Shown here one piece after another: positions 34,698 through 37,359 of a stretch of DNA of 37,359 nt; the first letter of the stretch is position 1, and each line of letters begins with the position of its first letter. The DNA is from Cyclospora cayetanensis (Eukaryota > Apicomplexa > Conoidasida > Eucoccidiorida > Eimeriidae): the NCBI RefSeq assembly GCF_002999335.1, contig NW_020312222.1, positions 1 through 37,359 of the forward strand, given 5' to 3'. Below the pieces are notes generated by a model. That model worked only from the letters and a program-made list of their open reading frames with translations, made no database searches and was not told the origin of the DNA. A program made the translations under genes and the position numbers.

Positions 34698-35590
34698 GAA
34701 TCTACATGGAGCCTGGTGAGCATATGCACGCTGCATGACTCAGGCAGTGCGCTCTTTGCATGCAAAGGTGTGGGGCATAGGATGTGCTTTTTGCTGTAGC
34801 TAATGCATGTAGTGTCAGGCCAGCACCTAGCTTGTGTGTTGCAGTGAGATGGCTAGCATTGTTGTTATGTGCAGCCGCACGGGGCAGAATACGCTGCACA
34901 GTGCACTCAAAATGTGTTTTCACTTGGATGCTCCGTTATGAGCTATTGCAGTGGCCGAATGTGAAAGCAACAATTCGAGGACCGAGCGGCATCCTTGTTT
35001 AGGAGAGCCTATGCGCCTTCGAGTGGCGATTGTCTTAATGTTTCGCTGTTGTACTTAACGCAGGCTTTGCGCTGATGGTGCGCATTTGCTAATGGCGGTC
35101 TCCGTTGACGACGTTCAGGCAGTGGGTTTTGCAAGGCAAGTGCGGAATGGGTGTTTGGGCGGCTAAGCAGCCAATGTGTCGTAGGCGTTGTTTGGTGGCA
35201 CTGGTCCTTTAGGCATGTGGTTCAGAGTGCTAGTGGAGACTCGTAGGCATCCGTGCATTTAGGCAACTGTGGCAGGACGATTCTGAGTTGGCAGGTCGCC
35301 CGAATGCCAGTGGCAGTACGGTTCCTGTGCTTGAATCTGCGTTGGTGTCTTCGTGTGGTATTGCATGTGCTAAAAGCTACAATATCAACAGGAGCAGTAT
35401 AACCGGTTATGTGAGTCCGGGATTAGTCCGACTTGGTACTTTATAACATGCGGAGACTTGTTCCATGGCATGTGAATGGAGAACTTGTCAGTTGTTTTCA
35501 GGTTATGGAATACCTATGCGAGCTTGGCCACAAGATCAAGGTTGTTCTAGCACGAGCACATAGGCTAGCACTTGCTGTCGCTTTGATGCG
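34698..35590 (+). repeat. Satellite monomer 40 (893 bp)
   Basis: Full-length copy among shorter ones. The start reads CCTGGTGAGCATATGC. Near 35025 GAGTGGCGATTGTC replaces the usual GAGTGGCTGTAGTTG. Palindrome and TGACTCA are intact. Confidence 0.93.
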
Positions 35591-36472
35591 GAATTGATAT
35601 GGAGGCTGGTAAACAATTACACGCTGCATGACCCAGGCAGTGCGCTCTTTGCATGCAAAGGAGTGGGGCGTAGAATGTGCATTTCGTTGTAGCGAATGCA
35701 TGTAGGCTCAGGACATCAATAAGCTTGTGTGTTGCAGTGGAATGGCTAGCACTGTTGTTATGTGCAAGCTCACTGGCTTCCATACGCTGCGCACTGCACT
35801 TAAAGTGTGTTTCACGTGGATGCGCTGAGAGTAGCAGAAGCTGAAAGCGACAATTGGAGGACCGAGCGGCATCCTTCTTCAGGAGTGCCTAAGGACCTTC
35901 GAGTGCCTGTAGTTTTTTGATGTTTCGCCGTTGTACTTAACGCAGGCTTTGCGCTGATGGTACGCATTTGCTAATGCCGGTCTGCGTTGGCGATTTTTAG
36001 CAAGTGCGTTGTGCAAGCGAGGTGCGATTTGGGTGTGGGGGCGGATATGCAGCCAATGTGTTGTAGGTGTCGTTGCGTACCACTGCTCCTTTAGACATGT
36101 AGTGCGGAGTGTTGTGGAGACTCGCAGGCGTCTGTGCGTTTAGGCAACTGTGGCAGGACAATGCTGAGTTGGCAGGTCGTCTGGAAGCCAGTGGCAGTAC
36201 GGTTCCTGTGCATAAATGCGCGTTGGTGTCTTCGTGTCGTATTGCATGTGCTCAACGCAACAATGCCAATAGCAGCAATATAATCGCTTATGTGGGTATC
36301 TGTCTAAGCTTCAGTTGCTGATTAAGGCGATGTGGAGGTTTGTTCCATGGCGTGTGGATGGAGAAGTGGTCAGTTGTTTCCAGCATATGGAATGACTATT
36401 CGAGCTTGGCCATGAGACTAGAGTGGTTTTAGCACGTGAACATAGGCTAGCACTTGCTGTCGCTTTGATGCG
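35591..36472 (+). repeat. Satellite monomer 41 (882 bp)
   Basis: Its first third is unusually diverged: GGACATCAATAAGC at 35711-35724, AAGCTCACTGGCTTCCATAC at 35766-35785, and a 12-nt deletion near 35825. The heptamer is TGACCCA and the palindrome is intact. Confidence 0.92.
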
Positions 36473-37359
36473 GAATCGACATGGAGGCTGCTGAACATTT
36501 GCACGCTGCATGACTCAGCTAGTGCGCTCTTTGCATGCAAAGATATGGGGTGTAGGATGTGCTTTTTTCTGTAGCTAATGCATGTAGGCTCAGGCCAGCA
36601 CTTAGCTTGTGTGTTGCAATGGGATGGCTAGCACTGTTGTTATGTGCAGCCGCAGACATGGTAGTAGGGTGCGCACTGCTCTCAAAGTGTGTTTTACATG
36701 GATGCTTCTTTATGAGCTATTCCAGTGGCTAAATCTGAAAGCGACAATTGGAGAACCGAGCGGCATCCTTGTCCAGAAGATCCTAACCTCCTTCCAGTGG
36801 CTGTAGTTGTTTGATATTTTTGCTGTTGTACTTAACGCAGGCTTTGCGCTGATGGTGCGCAGATGCTAATGCCGGTCTGCGTTGGCGATGTCCAGCTAGT
36901 GGGTTGTGCAAGCAAAGTGCGGTTTGGGTGTGGGGGAGGATAAGCAGCCAATGTGTCTTAGGCGTTGTTTGGTATCATTGGCCTTTTGGACATGTGGTTC
37001 GGAGTGTTGTGGAGACTGGCAGGCGTCTTTGCGTTTAGGCAACTGCGGCAGGACGATGCTGAGTTGGAAGGTCGCCTGAATGCCAGTGATAGTACGGCTC
37101 CTGTGCTTTAATCTGCGCTGGTGTCTTCGTGTGGTATTGCATGTGCTCAAAGCAACAATATCAATAGCAGCAATAGAACGGCTCATGTGAGCGTGGTGTA
37201 TAGCCGACTTTGTGGCTGAGAAGATGTGTACCCTTGTTCCATGGCATTTGGATGGAGAAGTGGTCAGTTGATTGCAGCGTATCAAATCCTTATGCGGGCT
37301 TGGCCACAAGATTAAGGTGGTGTTAGCACGAGCACATAGGCTAGCACTTGCTGTCACTT
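36473..37359 (+). repeat. Satellite monomer 42 (887 bp, cut by window end)
   Basis: Complete except for the final ~7 bases (TGATGCG), which fall outside the window. Palindrome and TGACTCA are intact. CAGACATGGTAGTAGGG near 36652 is a private variant of the GGAGAGGAGTAGG stretch. Confidence 0.92.

Larger units (their letters stand above)
1..37359 (+). repeat. Tandem satellite array, 42 copies of a ~890-bp monomer
   Basis: The same ~890-bp sequence recurs 42 times, head to tail and in one orientation, across the entire window. I fixed copy boundaries at the junction that follows the conserved CTTTGATGCG motif and precedes TTATTGATATG or GAATTGATATG. Copy lengths are 854-895 bp, mostly 889-895. 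The best conserved blocks are roughly 94% identical between neighbours (137 of 146 bases between the starts of copies 12 and 13), while tails and the offset 215-260 site are much more diverged. There is no unique DNA, gene or transposon between copies, and no reading frame runs through a whole monomer. Both array ends lie outside the window. The structure fits eukaryotic heterochromatic satellite DNA. Species and chromosomal site cannot be told from the sequence. The + strand is assigned by convention as the GT-rich strand. Confidence 0.97.

Noticed and set aside
1..37359. CRISPR array or bacterial repeat system
   Set aside because: There are no short direct repeats separated by unique spacers; the repeated unit is ~890 bp and no associated genes exist in the window.

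Overview
The whole window is one tandem array of a complex satellite repeat. The unit is about 890 bp, and 42 head-to-tail copies run in the same orientation from base 1 to base 37359. The first copy starts at base 1, where I set the phase, and copy 42 lacks only its last 7 bases. No unique flanking DNA is present at either end, so neither edge of the array is seen. I found no protein gene, tRNA, rRNA, transposon, CRISPR array or simple telomere repeat that I could support.

A long array of near-kilobase, non-coding, mutually diverged monomers is typical of eukaryotic nuclear satellite DNA from a pericentromeric, subtelomeric or other heterochromatic block. Nothing here identifies the species. 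Base composition is near 50% GC, with a strong strand asymmetry: the + strand is rich in G and T. In 481-540 I count G21 T19 A11 C9, and in 10261-10320 G22 T22 A8 C8. A short A-rich block (for example 661-700) has the opposite bias.

Within a monomer, in offsets from its start: 1-30 is the junction I use as boundary. At 30-140 there is a well-conserved block with a TGACTCA heptamer and a 14-bp palindrome CTTTGCATGCAAAG. At about 150-210 is a second conserved block (GGCTAGCACT onward). At about 215-260 is a length-variable site hit by several independent small deletions. At about 390-450 is a patchy variable block. At about 470-620 is a conserved GT-rich block with TGGTACCA. At about 660-700 is the A-rich CAA/CAG-like tract. 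At about 700-810 is the most variable tail, and at about 830-890 is a conserved end with the short inverted repeat CTAGA-GTGGT-TCTAG.

Most monomers are 889-895 bp. Shorter ones cluster at the left edge (copies 1-2) and right edge (copies 36-42), and copy 16 is 854 bp because of an internal deletion. Neighbouring copies are not consistently the closest relatives. Blocks of about 50-240 bp match with 95-100% identity between copies 1, 2, 4, 5, 9 and 23 units apart, which suggests repeated short-tract exchange such as gene conversion. One alternative tail block recurs in copies 15, 21, 27, 28 and 34, that is at gaps of 6, 6, 1 and 6 units. Short recurring reading frames exist in many copies but are broken by stops and frameshifts in about half of them, so I do not call them genes. 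All counts and identities were made by eye.
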